This document shows, piece by piece, positions 10,191 through 23,124 of a DNA stretch of 64,000 nucleotides. Position numbers and translations under genes: made by a program. This DNA is from Muraenolepis orangiensis (Eukaryota > Chordata > Actinopteri > Gadiformes > Muraenolepididae): positions 1 to 64,000 of the forward strand of contig JANIIK010000525.1 in NCBI GenBank assembly GCA_027704905.1, in the 5' to 3' direction. The stretch's first letter is position 1. The number at the start of each line of letters is the position of its first letter. The notes under the pieces are model-generated. The model had not been told where the DNA came from. It worked only from the letters and a program-made list of their open reading frames with translations, and made no database searches.

Positions 10191-11150
10191 ATGGCGGCCC
10201 TCCCGGTGGTTCCTCTGTCTGCTCTTTATGACTCCAGCAATGGTTTGCTCCCCAGAGGTTGGATCCCAGGCGTCACAAACTCCAGGTTCTCACCGCGCCC
10301 CGTTCGGGGTCCCCCGACCGGCTGTATTGGCGGAGCCCTTCGACGCTTCTCGAGGGGGTTCCCCTTGGCAGGGTGACGTCATACGTAGTGGTCTTCACGG
10401 ACGCTTCGTTGACGGGTTGGGGAGGGCCGTGTCTCTCCTACTCGGTCGGAGGCCGACAACCCCTGCCGCACACATCAATGTGTTAGAGCTTTCCGCGGCG
10501 CTGAGAGTGCTAACGCATTTCTCACACTTGGTGCGCGGCCGCTGCGTTCCGATCAGAACGGGCCGCGTGTCGGCGGCAGCCTCTAAACACACAGGGGGAG
10601 AGCGCTTCTCTGCTCTTCATCGCTCCTCTGCTCTTCATCGCTCCTCTGCTCTTCATCGCTCCTCTGCTCTTCATCACTTCTCTGCTCTTCATCGCTCCTC
10701 TGCTCTTCATCGCTCCTCTGCTCTTCATCGCTCCTCTTTATCGCTCCTCTGCTCTTCATCGCTCCTCTGCTCTTCATCGCTCCTCTTCATCGCTCCTCTG
10801 CTCTTCATCGCTCCTCTTCATTGCTGCTCTTCATCGCTCCTCTGCTCTTCATCGCTCCTCTTCATCGCTCCTCTGCTCTTCATCGCTCCTCTGCTCTTCA
10901 TCGAGCGGCGGTCGAGCGTTGGCTGTGGGCTCATCAGAACCTGTTCAGTCGGAGAGCTCTGCGTATCGCGGGCGCCCAGAATCTTGGGGCGGACCTCATG
11001 GCGCTTACATCCCCACATCCTCAGACTAATCTGGCAGAGGTTCGGGACGACCCGGAGAGAATACCCCCTGTGAGATGTGGTTCTCTCTCAACCCGAAGGA
11101 CCTGCCTCCGCTGGGGGCGGATGGAGCAGCGCTCCATCAGATGGGCTCCT
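10191..11150 (+). pseudogene. DIRS-type RT/RNase H remnant
   Basis: Broken frames spell the RT thumb and RNase H region of fish DIRS elements. They include a WRSPSTLLEGVPLG-like segment, the RNase H motif VVFTDASLTGWGG and HINVLELSAALRVL. After a minisatellite the reading resumes with WLWAHQNLFS and IAGAQNLGADLM, then LWFSLNPKDLPPLG. DIRS elements use a tyrosine recombinase instead of a DDE integrase. Frameshifts and the internal repeat make this copy dead. A LINE tail interrupts it at about 11155, and the recombinase end follows at 11497. Confidence 0.8.
10606..10902. repeat. 18-bp minisatellite inside DIRS RNase H
   Basis: About 16 units of GCTCTTCATCGCTCCTCT with a few shortened copies. 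It lies exactly within the DIRS reading at the point where an ALHRL-like peptide is expected, so it expanded from transposon coding sequence. Confidence 0.9.
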
Positions 11151-11154
11151 ACTC

Positions 11155-11495
11155 CTGTATATACATATACATTTATATATGCCATACATTTATATATGCT
11201 CACTTGTATATACATTTAGATCTATATATTTGTATCCTGCTTTCAATAATAGCATACCCCTGATCACTACGTTAAATGATCACTTACCTGTATATACATA
11301 TACCTATTATGATGCTCATATCACATTTATACCTAGACTGTCTTTTAACCTGTAAATTTAAACTGTAAATGATATTATATTACCATGAACTTACTGCAAT
11401 ATTTGTACTCTGGTTAGATGCAAAATAATTTTCGCTGTACTGTACTTGTGCTGTGAAATGACAATCATTTTGAATCTAATCTAATCTAATCTAAA
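11155..11495 (+). mobile_element. 5'-truncated LINE 3' end with (AATCT)n tail
   Basis: AT-rich 3' UTR ending TTTGAATCTAATCTAATCT. Its reverse complement occurs at 34541-34732 and 35240-35280 as the 3' end of an L2-type LINE copy, which identifies this piece. It splits the DIRS remnant. Confidence 0.75.
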
Positions 11496-11496
11496 A

Positions 11497-12290
11497 TGCA
11501 GAGGACTATTTACTCTTGTTGGTTGTGGTTTGGCTCTTTAGAGGTTGGTTCTGCAGGACAGAGGTTTGTCTGTTATGAATATTATTCAGGGCGCGCGCCT
11601 CCACAGCTGCTCTTTACGCAGCGGAGTGGGGTGCGTTCTCTAGTGGTGCGATCCCAATGGAGAGGTCCCATCTCGCTGGGAGGGTTAGGGTTAGTCTCCT
11701 TGCTGGAGAAGGGCTCGGTGGAAGACATTTGTGCGGCAGCGTCACGGTCTTCCCCGGCCCCTTTGTCCGCTTAACATGCTGGACATGAGCAGGGGCTCCA
11801 TCGATCACTGGGTTGGAATCAGGGGCCATGCTCCCTGCTCCTATGGACAGCTAGAAGGTTTTCTGTTCAGAGCTATTACAATGCGTAACGTTGCTCCTCG
11901 TCGACCTGTTCCTCCTAGTCCCTCTGCGGTGTCTCGGCGGCTCGTCGGGTTAGAGAGTGACCGGGTATTCGTACTCTTGGTACAGGTTGTAGTATTTAGT
12001 ATAGTTGGAATATCCCGCCAACTCTTTATTGATGATATGTGTCTTTTGTACGTGTTGCGTTGGCTTATAGTCTATTTGTGACACTAGTTGAATAATTAGC
12101 ACCGGCGGGCATCTGATTGGTCAAGGCTCTTTTTCTTCCTCCGCCTCACTGGTTGAGTGCGGATGTGGGAGGAGCCACACCTGACATGCGGGGCACCTAC
12201 ATTGCTGACATTTTCAGTGCACGCGATTCGCCTATACTACGCCTATAATCATAGAACTAGAGTTATGATAACATAACTATCGTTAGTTAG
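11497..12290 (+). pseudogene. DIRS tyrosine-recombinase end and 3' terminal repeat
   Basis: Broken reading of the recombinase C-terminus includes VEDICAAASRSSPAPL and NMLDMSRGS, followed by HWVGIRGHAPCS. The same end recurs at 54950-55080. About 400 bp later, 12191-12290 carries a sequence with CAGTGCACGCGATTC and ATAGAACTAGAGTTATGATA, also present at 57858-57893 and 58756-58806. That sequence is probably the DIRS terminal repeat, by inference. Confidence 0.65.
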
Positions 12291-12330
12291 GGTTAGGGTT
12301 AGGTAGGTTTAGGGTAAGGTAGGTTTAGAA
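12286..12330. repeat. short TTAGGG-like tract
   Basis: A few degenerate GTTAGGG and GTAGGTTTAGGG units, related in sequence to the larger block at 28240-29010. Confidence 0.7.
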
Positions 12331-12639
12331 TATGGTAGAGAAACAGTCTGTAGGCATGGTAAGTCAGCAGTCAAACTGCTCAAGACCCTTACTGTGATGT
12401 TTAATCATACTGCTAAATGCAGGACTCTTATTGTGTTATGCTATTACCCGGAAACCGGAAGTGATAGATAGGAATAGGTTGCTTGATAAAAGTACTACGG
12501 GGTATGTACGCTAGGCGGGATGGAATAAAAAATTGAAGCTCCCTAAATCGTGGAATTATTGAACAGACTGCAAGTCCCAACATGGAGTCAGAGGGAGTAC
12601 CAATCCAGCTGGAAAAGAAGGGAGAAAGAAAATAAAGAA

Positions 12640-14868
12640 AATGGAGGCTTTTGGAGTTCCCCGCGGATAGACCGGGAGTCATCCGACTGACCCGCCGCGC
12701 GGCGCCGGCAAACAACATGCTAAGCTCATGTTTTCAGGCCCGCTAAAAGGGAAATCGGAAGAGGAGAAATGCAGTTTTCTTCTGCTTTGGATCGGGTACA
12801 AAGGACGGGACATCAGTAATACATGGACACTGACGGAAGACGAGGCTAAGTTGCTAAAAACGTCAAAAAGATTTACAGCATACCTCACGCCCAAAGCCAA
12901 GCCCATCTTCGCTCGGTACCAACTCCATGAAAAACCCAAAGAAGCGGTGAGTCTTTTGAGCAATTCGTAACAGAGCTAAAACTTCTAGTAAAAGACTATG
13001 GCTATGCTAATAGTGAGGAGATGGTCAGAGACCGTATCGTGTTTGCTACCAACTCGCCAAGAGTACGGGAAAAGCTGCTGCGTCACGGACTGGAGCTAAC
13101 GTTGGACAAGGCAATTGATATAGCACGCTCCTATGAGCTAGCACAACTGCAGCTAAAGGCTATCGCTAACGACAGTCAAGAAGTGCACGCAATGCACCGC
13201 AAGGCCTGGAAACCAGGCACAACAAAAACAAGCTTACAGATCAAATGAGAGCCCAAAGACATCTACGACAGCCTGCTATGTATGTGGTGGGCACCACAAC
13301 AAGCAAACTGAGTGTCCAGCAAAGGGTAAACAATGCATTAATTGTCGCAAATTTAACCACTTTGCAAGAGCATGTAAATCAAAGTCCCATACTCCAAACA
13401 GAACAGGACATAACAATTGTTCAACAAGAGGATGAGGATTACAACTCGGACCTGTTTGTGGATACCGTCACAGCAGAAGAGGAAGGTGAGGATGATGCAT
13501 ATGTAGACATAAAACTGGGGCCACAGAATGCAAAATTGTCATTCAAACTAGATACTGGAGCACAAACAAGCGTTCTACCTGCTAAAGACTTTGCTAAGCT
13601 TTGGCCCAGTACACCACTGGAAAAAGTTAAGCGTAAGCTTCTGGGCTATGGGGGTCACCCATTGAATGTTAAAGGCTACTGCAACCCGGGAAGCACAAGA
13701 AAAAGACAATAACAGAAAGGTTTCACATGTGATGGCCCACCTCTTCTTGGCTACAAGGCGTGTAAAGCCCTGGGACTAATTAAGGTGGTGTATGCAGTCA
13801 CTGAGGCCAACAAGAGAGAGTGTGGCTCCCAGTCAGCCGACATACTGAGTGAGTACTCAGATGTTTTCAAAGGCGTCGGTGAATTCCATGGTAAGTGCAG
13901 TTTCAGAATGAACCCAGATGTCGCACCAGTAGCTTGCCCACCAAGGAGGGTGCCATTCGCCCTAAAAGACAGTCTAAAGGCGGAGCTAGACAATATGGAA
14001 AGAGATAGCATAACCCAGTGGGTATAACGCCCTAGTAACGTGTGAGAAACCAAAAACACACAAGCTTCGAGTATGTCTGGACCCACAGCCTTTGAATAAG
14101 GCAATACTGAGGCCATACTACCCCCTACCCACATTGGAGGATGTGACATCAAAGCTGGCTGGAGCAAAATACTTCAGCACCTTAGATGCACGATCGGGCT
14201 ACTGGGCTATTAAGCTCAGTGAAGAGTCGTCGCTGTTCACCACATTCAACACCACATTGGGCATCGTGTCTGCACAGGACGAATTCCAGAGGCGGATAGA
14301 CGAGACCTACGAGGGCCTTGAGGGAGTGGCCGGCATAGTGGACGACATCGTCGTGTTCGGTAAGACAAAAGAGGAACATGATCACAACCTCGGAGCCATG
14401 CTCAGCCGCACCAAGGTGAGAGGGCTGAAACTAAACCCAGACAAGAGCCGTCTCTGAAGTGAGCTGAAGGCCGAGCACCAGAGCCTCTCAGGTGAGACCA
14501 GAGAACGAGGCTGATGGAGACCCTCCTCGGCACGGTCAACTACCTCGCCAGCTTCACTCCCGACATGAGTGCACCACTGAGACACCTGCTACGACAAGAC
14601 ACAGAGTTCAAATGGGACACAACGCATGACAGAGCATTCCAGCAGATGAAAGAAACCATCCCATCTGAACCAGGACCAGTGATGGCCTATTTCCACCCAC
14701 ACAAAGAAGTGACTCTTCAAGTAGATGCATCAGACTAGTTTGGGCGCAGTGATAATGAAAGAAGGCTTCTCAACACCACGGAGCAGAACTACGCCCCGAT
14801 AGAAAAGGAGCTCTATGCAGTCCTATACGGATGTAAAAGGTTCCACCATTACCTCTATGGGCATTTTA
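12640..14868 (+). pseudogene. dead conventional Ty3/Gypsy gag-pol
   Basis: A degenerate element in the usual order. Gag is read at about 12641-13250 (segments EEKCSFLLLWIGYKGRDI and FATNSPRVREKLL). The protease has KLDTGAQTSVLP near 13545. RT lies at 13785-14457, with RPYYPLPTLEDV, YFSTLDARSGYW and IVDDIVVFG near 14336. RNase H lies at 14514-14868, with LQVDASD and QNYAPIEKELYAVLYG. There are frameshifts near 12970, 13250, 13712 and 14457, and stops at 14026 and near 14737. The LTRs and integrase were not found. The reading jumps directly into BEL1 gag sequence at about 14870. Confidence 0.85.
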
Positions 14869-14869
14869 A

Positions 14870-15374
14870 AGAGCTTCAAACTCTCGAAGCAGAAGGCAAG
14901 AAGCGTACAGCTGAACAAGAGAACTTGTTCAGCTGTACTCAGTTATGTGCAAGACAGGAGGCTGAAACTGTAGAGAGATGACAGACACTAGAAGCCAAGC
15001 GCAGAGAGCTAGAATGCCTTGAGACACTCAAGAGGCTAAAGGTCGCCAAAGCAAAACAGCAAGTGTATGAACAGAACGAATGCTCCGATGAAGAAATAAA
15101 TGATCCATCGTTGACTCCATCGTTGACTCAATGAGTATAAAGGAGGATGCAGTACTGTTTACCTCACAAGCTGTGGTTCACCAAAGGCAAGAGGACAGCA
15201 GCTCTCATTAGAGTGCTTACAGATTACATTTCTGCAAATCGGCTTCCTTTACCTGAGCCGGCAGTTTTCAACGGTGACCCACTCAAGTATAAAGACTGGA
15301 AGGTGACTTTTCAAACTCTCATTCACAGAAAGAATATACCAGCTGATGAGAAGATGTATTACTTGCGAAAGTCT
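14870..15374 (+). pseudogene. BEL1: BEL/Pao gag, first segment
   Basis: Broken frames contain a charged coiled-coil-like gag region, then LPEPAVFNGDPLKYKDWK and KNIPADEKMYYLRKS, typical of BEL/Pao gag. The reading stops at 15374, where an L2 element is inserted, and continues in register at 17911. Together the BEL1 pieces run 14870-15374, 17911-20832 and 27316-28130. Confidence 0.85.
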
Positions 15375-17910
15375 GTCAAGTCAAGTCAAGTCAAGTCAAG
15401 TCAGTCAAGTCAAGTCAAGTCAAGTCAAGTCAAGTTTATTGTCACTTCACAGTTTACACAAGTATAAAGCAGTGGTGTGAAAATCTTATGTGCAATACCC
15501 GACGACAGACAGCAGTTATAAAATAAGAATAAAAATATATAATAAAATATATATTTATATAAATAAAAATGCAATTTATAAAATGCAATATATCGGCACA
15601 GAAAAAGAGCAATATGTATATATAAATCAATGTAATAAAATATACATTGTTATATGTTATACGCCCTTGTTCAGCAGCCTGATGGCCTGACTGTGGAAGC
15701 TGTCTCTGAGTCTATTTGTACGGCACTTGATACTGCGGTATCGCCTGCCTGATGGTAACAGTGAGTACAGTTCGTGGCTGGGGTGGAAGATGTCTTTTAT
15801 GATGCGTTTGGCCTTGGCCACGCACCGCTGGTTGTATATATCCAGGAGGGAGGGGAGCTCACCTCCAACGATATACTGGGCCGTCCGCACCACCCTTTGA
15901 AGCGCTCTACGCTCGAGTGCGGTGCAGTTCCCGTACTGGGCGGTGATACACCCTGTAAGAACACTCTCGATGGTGCCATTATAGAATGTTCTCAGGATGC
16001 GGGGGCCCATGCTGAATTTCCTCAGACGCCTGAGGAAATACAGGCATTGTTGGGCCCTTTTCACCACGTGTGTGGTGTACGTGGACCAAGTGAGGTCCTC
16101 GGAGATGTGCACGCCGAGGAACTTGAAGCTGCTGACCCTCTCTACTGCAACACCCTCGATGGAGATAGGGCTGTGCTCTCCTCTCTGCTTCCTGAAGTCC
16201 ACGATCAGCTCCTTGGTCTTCTTGACGTTGAGGGCGAGTCTGTTCTCCTGGCACCACTGCAATCCGACCTCCTCCCTGTAGGCTGTCTCATCGTCGCCGG
16301 CAATCAGGCCCATCACTGTCGTGTCGTCAGCAAACGATGAGGACGTTGGAGCTGTGCATAGCCATGCCCATCCTCACCACCTGGCGGCGGCCCGACAGGA
16401 GGTCAAGTATCCAGCTGCACGTGGATGGGGGCACGCCTAGACCTCTAAGCTTGGTGTCGAGCTTGGCAGGAACTATTGTGTTGAACGCTGAGCTGTAGTC
16501 CACAAACAGCATTCGCACATAACAGTTCTTTCCCTCCAGGTGGGAAAGGGCAGTGTGGATGGCAATTGCGTCGTCCGTGGATCTGTTTTGACGATATGCA
16601 AATTGCCATGGGTCCAGCGTGGCAGGTAACACGGAGCAAATAAAGTCCTTGACCAACCTCTCGAAGCATTTGCTGACAATCGAGGTGAGGGCTACAGGTT
16701 TATAGTCATTCAGGCATGTTACCTTGGGTTGTTTAGGGACAGGCACGATGGTGGACATCTTGAAGACCGCAGGAACAACAGCCTGGGACAGGGAGAGGTT
16801 GAAGATGTCTGCAAAGACTCCTGCCAACTGGTCTGCGCATGCTCTGAGGACGCGGCCCGGGATGTCGTCGGGGCCTGCCGCCTTACGGATGTTCAGCCGC
16901 TTGAAGGTGCGGCGCACATCCGTCTCTGAGATGTTCAGCAGGCTGGTCTCCTCAGGCAGCGCTGGCTTCGGCGGGCTGCCGTTCACGTCGAACCGAGCAA
17001 AAAATGTATTTAGCTCTCCTGGGAGGGAGGTAGAGGAGTTCTCTACACAACTGGTTCTCCCTCTGAAGTTCGTTATCATCTGCAGCCCATGACACATACC
17101 CCTCGCGTCGTGGCTCTTGAATTTCTCCTCCACTCTGTCCTTATACTCCCGCTTGGCAGGGACGATGGTCTTGCGGAGGTCATAACGGGCTCTCGTATAT
17201 TCCTCCATATTCCCAGAGCCAAGTAGGGCAGCGCAAACATCGCCGTTAATCCACGGTTTCTGGTCGTGATATATCTGAACCGACTTGGTCAGAACAACGT
17301 CATCTATGCACTTCTTGATGAACCCGGTGACCGAGGACGCGTACTCGTTGATGTTATTGTCCGAGGCAACGCAGAACGTGTGCCAGTCGCGATTAAAACA
17401 ATCCTGCAGCATAGTCCGATTGGTCCGACCAGCATTGGACCTCCCTCACAGCGATCGGTTGTTAATTCAGTCTCTGCCTATAGGCGGGGAGTAGCTGGAT
17501 AGAGCGGTAGTCTGATTTGCGGAACGGTGGGCGGAGGAGGGCCTTGTAGCCATCACAGAAGGGGGTGTAGCAGTAGTCGAGGATCCGCTCGTGTGTTGCT
17601 CGTTATGTGTTGGTAGAACTTCGGGAGAACCTTCTTCAGGTTCGCCTTGTTGAAATCCCCCGCCACGATTAGAGCAGCCTCGGGGTGTGCCGACTCCTGT
17701 TCGCTTTCTTCAGCACTGTGTCCGTGTTGGCTTGTGGGGGAATGTAAACAGCGGTCACGGTTACCGCTGTAAACTCCCGAGGTAGCCAGTATGGACGGCA
17801 CATAAGCATCAGGTACTCCAGGTCCGGGGAACAGAAAGACTTGAGGGGATGTACATGACTTTGGTTGCACCAAGATCTGTTTATCATGAGACATACCCCC
17901 CCTCCGCGAT
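15375..17910 (-). mobile_element. L2 LINE copy 1, 5'-truncated, inside BEL1
   Basis: Read on the minus strand. The 3' tail is a (CTTGA)n microsatellite at about 15375-15434, followed by an AT-rich 3' UTR and a broken ORF. RT spans about 15657-17412 and endonuclease 17553-17910. A deletion of about 100 bp at 16363, relative to the copy at 29418-32342, removes the APQGCVLSPLLYSLY motif of RT. A second deletion near 17220 removes about 20 bp. The 5' end stops inside the endonuclease at GGGV. BEL1 coding is continuous if this piece is removed. Confidence 0.9.
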
Positions 17911-20832
17911 GTTGGTGGGCCTGCCAAGAAAGCAATTGACAGCTACTTCCTGCTGGGCACTGAAGCGGACATGGACCTTGCAGTGTGGACCACCTTAGAC
18001 GAGAGATATGGAAACCCATTCCTCATCGCCAAGGCCTTCAGAGACCGGCTATATGCGTGGCCTAAAGTAAGCTCCAAGAGCAGCCTAGAACTACAAGAAT
18101 TTGTGGATTTCCTTTGTTGCTGCGAGGCTGCCATGTCTCAAATCAGAGGGCTTGAAATATTAAATGACTTCAATGAGAATCAGAAAATTTTCTTCCAGAT
18201 TGGGTGACCTCAAGATGGAATAGGAAGGTTATGGAAGTGGAAGAACAAAGCCACACTTTTCCAAGCTTCGGTCAGTTTGTCTGGTTCCTTACACATGAAG
18301 ACAAAATTGCCTGTAACCCAATAACATCCTTACATGCGCTAAAACCGAGTGAATGTGACATGGTCAAGGTTCTGAGGAACAGGAATCAGAGCACAAAGGT
18401 GGTGGTAAACAAGTTCAGGTGAGAGACCTGTGGAAATTAGCTGTATTTTCTGTGACATGGTCAATCACAGCTTACACAAATGCTACAGATTCATGGAAAG
18501 GACAGTAGCTGAGCAACACAAGTTAGTTCAAGAATATAAGTTATGCTTTGGCTGCCTGAAGCCTGGACACCGCTCAAAGGATTGTGAAAACCGAAGGATC
18601 TGTAATACAAGTGGCAAGAAACATCCAACATGCCTTCACGAAGATCGCGCTAGGGTAGTATGGACATCCACGATGAGCCCTGACAGAATGGTGGACAGTT
18701 ACAACTCCATGGAAAGGAAGATGGAGTGCACACATAACAGAGCAGTTAAAATGTCAGCAGTTAACATGTCAGATGAGGAAATATACATAATTGTGCAGGA
18801 TGATAAAGGCACTTATACCTCCACCATCATACCAGTGTGGGTGTCTGCTACAAGTGAACCAGAACATGAAGTCCTTGTCTACGCTCTCCTTGACACGCAG
18901 AGCGACACAACCTTCATCCTAAAAGAAATGGCAGAAGCCCTCAATACCAAGAGTGAGCCAGTTCAGCTAAAGCTGGCAACAATGGCCTCAAGGAACACCA
19001 GGAGTGACCTGTCGGAAATTGACCCGCAAGTGAGAGGATTCTACTCAGACATGATGATATCCCTGCCAGCAACCTACTGGCAGAGAGAATTCATCCCTGC
19101 AAATAGAGATCACATTCACACACCAGAGACAGCAAAGGCATGGCCTCATCTTACCTACCTAAGATTCCTGTGGTGGGACGGTGGAAATCTTGAGTTGCAG
19201 CCTTTCATCTATCGGATGAAAGTTCACTTGTTTGGTGCAGCTTCATCACCAGGCTGTGCCAACTACGGGCTCAAGCACCTTGCTGCAAAAGGGTGTGGAC
19301 AGAGAAACTTCTATGTGGTAGATGGCTTGGTGAGTGTAGAAACCAAAGATCAAGCAATTCAGCTAATAAAGGAAGCAAGAGAGCTCTGCAGTACGGGTAA
19401 GCTTCACCTTCACAATTTTGTCTCTAACAGCAAGGAAGTTCTAGACACAATCCCTAAAGAAAGTGCCAAAGGCATCAAGGACCTAGACATGGCTCTTGGT
19501 GAGCTCCATGTGGAAAGAGCGCTAGATGTTCAGTGGTCTGTGGCTTCTGAAAGTTTCCAGTTTAGGGTGGTTGTCAAAGCAAATACACTTACACAAAGGG
19601 GAGTGTTGTCCACAGTTGCCTCAGTGTATAACCCACTTGGGTTTGCGGCACATTTCATCCTGGTCGGGAAACAGATCTTGCAGCAGATGTGTCGAGACAA
19701 ACTTAGTGGGGACGACCCCTTACCTGATGAACTTAGACCTTTGTGTGAATCCTGGCCCTTGACTTGAAATCCCTGGCTGACATAAAGTTACCGAGATGCT
19801 ACATTCCCACAAGCTTTGAGGTCCAGCATTATGAGCTCCACCATTTCTCAGATGCCAGTGCCTCTGGCTACGGAGTGTATTCGTACCTCAGAGCAGTCAG
19901 TACAACAAGCAAAGTCCATTGCTCTTTGGTCATAGGGAAGTCAAGAGTCGAACCTACCAAGGTCACTACCATACCAAGACTAGAGCTGTCAGCAGCAGTG
20001 GTAGTGGTTCGTGTTAGTGACATGTTGAGAAGAGAACTTGAAGTCGACTGTATACATGAGTTCTTCTGGACAGATTCAAAGCTTGTCATTGGATACATCA
20101 GTAATGACGTTAGAAGATTCCATGTTTTCGTGGCCAACCGTGTACAGCGTATCAAACAGAGCACAGAGTCTTTTCAGTGGAGATATGTCGTTTCTGAAGA
20201 CAATCCTGCTGATCATGCTTCAAGAGGTTTTGTAGCAGAGCAGGACTGTGAACCACCAGCTTTCCTCTGGCAAAAAGAGCTGCCATGTGAAGAAGCCATG
20301 GTGGGAGAAGTACAAGTGCCGACCCACAGCTCAAGAAGGCTGAAGTCCATGCCACCAAGGCCAATGAGGAAGGGTGTTTGTTGGGTCATCTGCACAAGTT
20401 CTCAGATTGGTCAAGGCTTGTGAGAGCCATAGCTATGCTCCAGCACAGAGGAAAGGAAGCCAAAGGCCTCAAGCAAAGGTCCTGTGAGTCCTCTACTTCA
20501 AGCAAAGGTCCTGTGGATCCTCTACTTCAAGCAGAGGTCCTGTGAGTCCTCTACTTCAGCGAAGGTCCTGTGGATCCTCGAATTAGAGGAACGAAGAGAA
20601 GCACAGGTGACAATAACAACAAAGGTTCAAGAAGCCAACTTTCATCACTAAATTCAGAGCCTGAAGTGACAGTGAAACGCCTCCCGGGATAAAGAGGAAG
20701 GACAAATAGCACAAGTTGAGTCCATTCCTGGAAGTATCCTCAGAGTGGGAGGCCGTTTGGCTTATGCTGCTCTTCATCCACATGTGAAGCAGCCTGCGAT
20801 CCTTCCACGAGATAGTCACTTGTCATCACTAC
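17911..20832 (+). pseudogene. BEL1: gag end, protease, partial RT, RNase H
   Basis: After the L2 insertion the reading resumes with VGGPAKKAIDSYF. A BEL-type double zinc-binding region follows (CIFCDMVNHSLHKC and CFGCLKPGHRSKDC), then a protease-like YALLDTQSDTTFI with Q in place of the usual G. RT survives only from about FLWWDGGNLELQPF and HLFGAASSPGCANYG; the upstream RT and the YVDD segment are damaged (read as FYVVDG). RNase H has HHFSDASASGYG and FFWTDSKLVIGYI. At 20700-20832 the integrase N-terminus begins (ILRVGGRLAYAALHP, LPRDSHLSSLL). A short approximately 30-bp repeat occurs four times at 20485-20580. The Gypsy insertion at 20833 cuts it. Confidence 0.85.
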
Positions 20833-21165
20833 TGTGACGTTCCACATATGGTCCCATAGTGGGCGCTGTTATCCTGTGTCCTGTGTGGGGTTTCTTCTTC
20901 TGTTTCCAGATAGACCACCAGGTGTACCCAATGTTGTTAATTGTCCTGGAGACAATAAGATCAGCCCAGGGTCATGGATCTCGCTCTCTTTCTCGTCGAC
21001 CAGCAGCCATTTTAGTTGTGGTTATCATTTTCTCTAATCATTATTTCAATCCAACCTTTTCTGTAATATAACATTCTTCTTCTTTCTTCATTAAATATAC
21101 TATTAATGATAACCATGTGTGGTCTCCCTCTTTGTTGCATTGTCAAGAGCCAGGCAAGCGTAACA
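20833..21165 (+). repeat. 5' LTR of Gypsy2
   Basis: A 333-bp LTR with ends TGTGACG and GCGTAACA. By eye it is identical to the 3' LTR once the SINE there is removed. The flanking duplication is CTAC at 20829-20832 and 27316-27319. The identity implies a very recent insertion. Confidence 0.93.
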
Positions 21166-21168
21166 AAT

Positions 21169-21186
21169 TGGGAGCTCGTCCGGGAT
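21169..21186 (+). promoter_or_regulatory. tRNA-Pro-type primer-binding site
   Basis: TGGGAGCTCGTCCGGGAT differs at one position from the TGGGGGCTCGTCCGGGAT site that many retroelements use with tRNA-Pro. It starts three bases after the LTR. A similar site occurs at 57273-57290. Confidence 0.85.
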
Positions 21187-21878
21187 TGATTTTGGTAAGA
21201 ACAATATTCTCTCCCTTTTCGTGGTTAAGATTCGGGATTGAATTATTGGATGTGTCCAACTCTATATTGGGGGACTCGCGTGGTTATTGTTTATAGTTAT
21301 TAGGTTTTGGTTGGATTGGATTTAATGTATTGTTTAGTATATTTGGTATGTTGGTTTGGGTGCTGGTGACGAGGGGGAGCTGGCCGTCCGACTGTACTGA
21401 CAAGGACGTAAAACTTGGTGTTGGCTGTGATCTTCCGCTGGAGTTCGGTGAGTGCTGTGTTCTGTGCAAAGCAGAGAAGGTTAGGTAGGGCGGGTGGTTT
21501 AGATACCATCAGAGCTATACGTGAACCCCCGTGCTAGAACCAGAAGCGCTTAACGCTTGTTTATTGTTTTCGGTTGTTATTTTTGGTGTGTTGAACGCGG
21601 GGGCGCCACCAGGCATTTGCCGGGTGGAAGAGTTGCATGTGAACGCACTGAAGACTAGCTGAGTGGTTAGTTAGTTATTGCTAGGAGTTAGATACGGGGC
21701 AGCTCTTACGAGGTATGTTAGTTTCTTTTCTGTTTTGTATGTGTGCACAGTAACTCGCTTTAAATGGGCTGAAGATTATGGCTGATATGGGAGTAGTTTA
21801 TAGAAGGAGTTTGTAATAGGAGGGGAGATTCCCGTTTGTAAGGGTTGATTTATATTGGTTATTTGATTGAATTGAGAT

Positions 21879-23118
21879 ATGGATGTTTTTGAGGAGTTTG
21901 TGGCAGCTCCGTCGGTCGAGGGGTTGTCACAGTTAACAAAGGAACAACTGTGGAAGGTTGTTGAACATTATGAGGTTAAGCTTGAGGTGGTGAAGGGCCG
22001 GGCAAAGAAACAGGAAGTAGTAGAGGCTTTACAGAATGTATTAGTTAATATGGGCATACTAAAGGGAAAATTGCCCGTCCCTAAAATATCCGTTGGGGTT
22101 GCATCTGGGTCCACTGAGTTAACATTTGACAACAGAGAGAATTGTTATCATTACAGATGGAATTGGCACAAGAGCGTGCGAGGGACAGGGAATTGGAATG
22201 GGAGCGCCTTAAAATGATGGCTGAGGGAAAGTTATCTGACGTTGGAGGTGGCGACCAGGGTCATTCTAAGAGGGATCATTTGTCTGACATGATTAGACTG
22301 TTGCCAAAGTTTAATGAAAAAGATCCTGATGTATTCTTTTCACTGTTTGAGAGTGTAGCCGACGATAGGGGGTGGCCTGCTTCAGACCGCACCGCATTAC
22401 TACAAAGTGTGCTTATTGGCCGAGCTCAGGAAGCTTATATTGCTCTTAATGGTGGAGAGAGGAAAGAATATGATACAGTTAAGGCCGCTGTCCTTAAGGC
22501 ATATGAACTTGTTCCTGAAGCTTACAGACAGCGGTTTAGACAATGGAAGAAACATGATAAACAAACTCATGTGGAGGTTGTAAGAGAACTAACCAGCCAT
22601 TTCAATCGTTGTGCGCGGCGGTAGAGGTGAATACTCTGGAGGATCTGTCAAATTTGATTATTTTGGAACAGTTTAAAACCGTTGTCCCTGATCGCATTGC
22701 CACTTACGTTAATGAACACAAGGTGAAAACAGCAGATCAAGCTGCGGTGTTGGCAGATGAATTTGTACTGACTCATAAGAGTCAGTTTGGTGAACATCGT
22801 TTTCGTAGCGATGGGATCCGTAGACATAATCCGAACGTGACTAACCTATTGGCAAATCGTGCTAGATTCCCTAACGGAGGTCCTGGTTATTCTGTCCCCT
22901 TTTCAAGGTCGGAGCATGGCAGTCAGAGTAGAGTAGATCCTAACTCGACATGCAATTATTGCCTTGGGAAGGGTCACTGGAAACAGGAGTGTCCTGCCCT
23001 AAAAGGAAAGAAAACCTACAGTGGGAAGGGGGGCTCTGTTAGACCGTTGGCTCTTGCAGCGCATGCTGGTGGAGCAGGAGCAAGGGTGTCTGGGATTGCC
23101 GAGGGGTCTCCCTTTTAA
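21879..23118 (+). pseudogene. Gypsy2 gag (frameshifted)
   Basis: Three overlapping frames (21879-22217, 22142-22624, 22609-23118) together give a gag of usual size. The N-terminus resembles the gag fragment at 57384-57566. The capsid-like part has FNEKDPDVFFSLFESVA and YRQRFRQWKK. One zinc knuckle, CNYCLGKGHWKQEC, lies near 22950. Frame changes occur near 22140 and 22615. Confidence 0.85.
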
Positions 23119-23124
23119 CCAGGG

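Noticed and set aside
12640..14868. Third Gmr1-order element
   Set aside because: RT follows the protease directly with no integrase between, so this one has the conventional order.
15774..17502. Plus-strand ORFs such as 15774-16340 and 16724-17092
   Set aside because: They are antisense shadows of the minus-strand L2; the same shadows recur at every L2 copy (for example 29517-30200 and 49709-50392).
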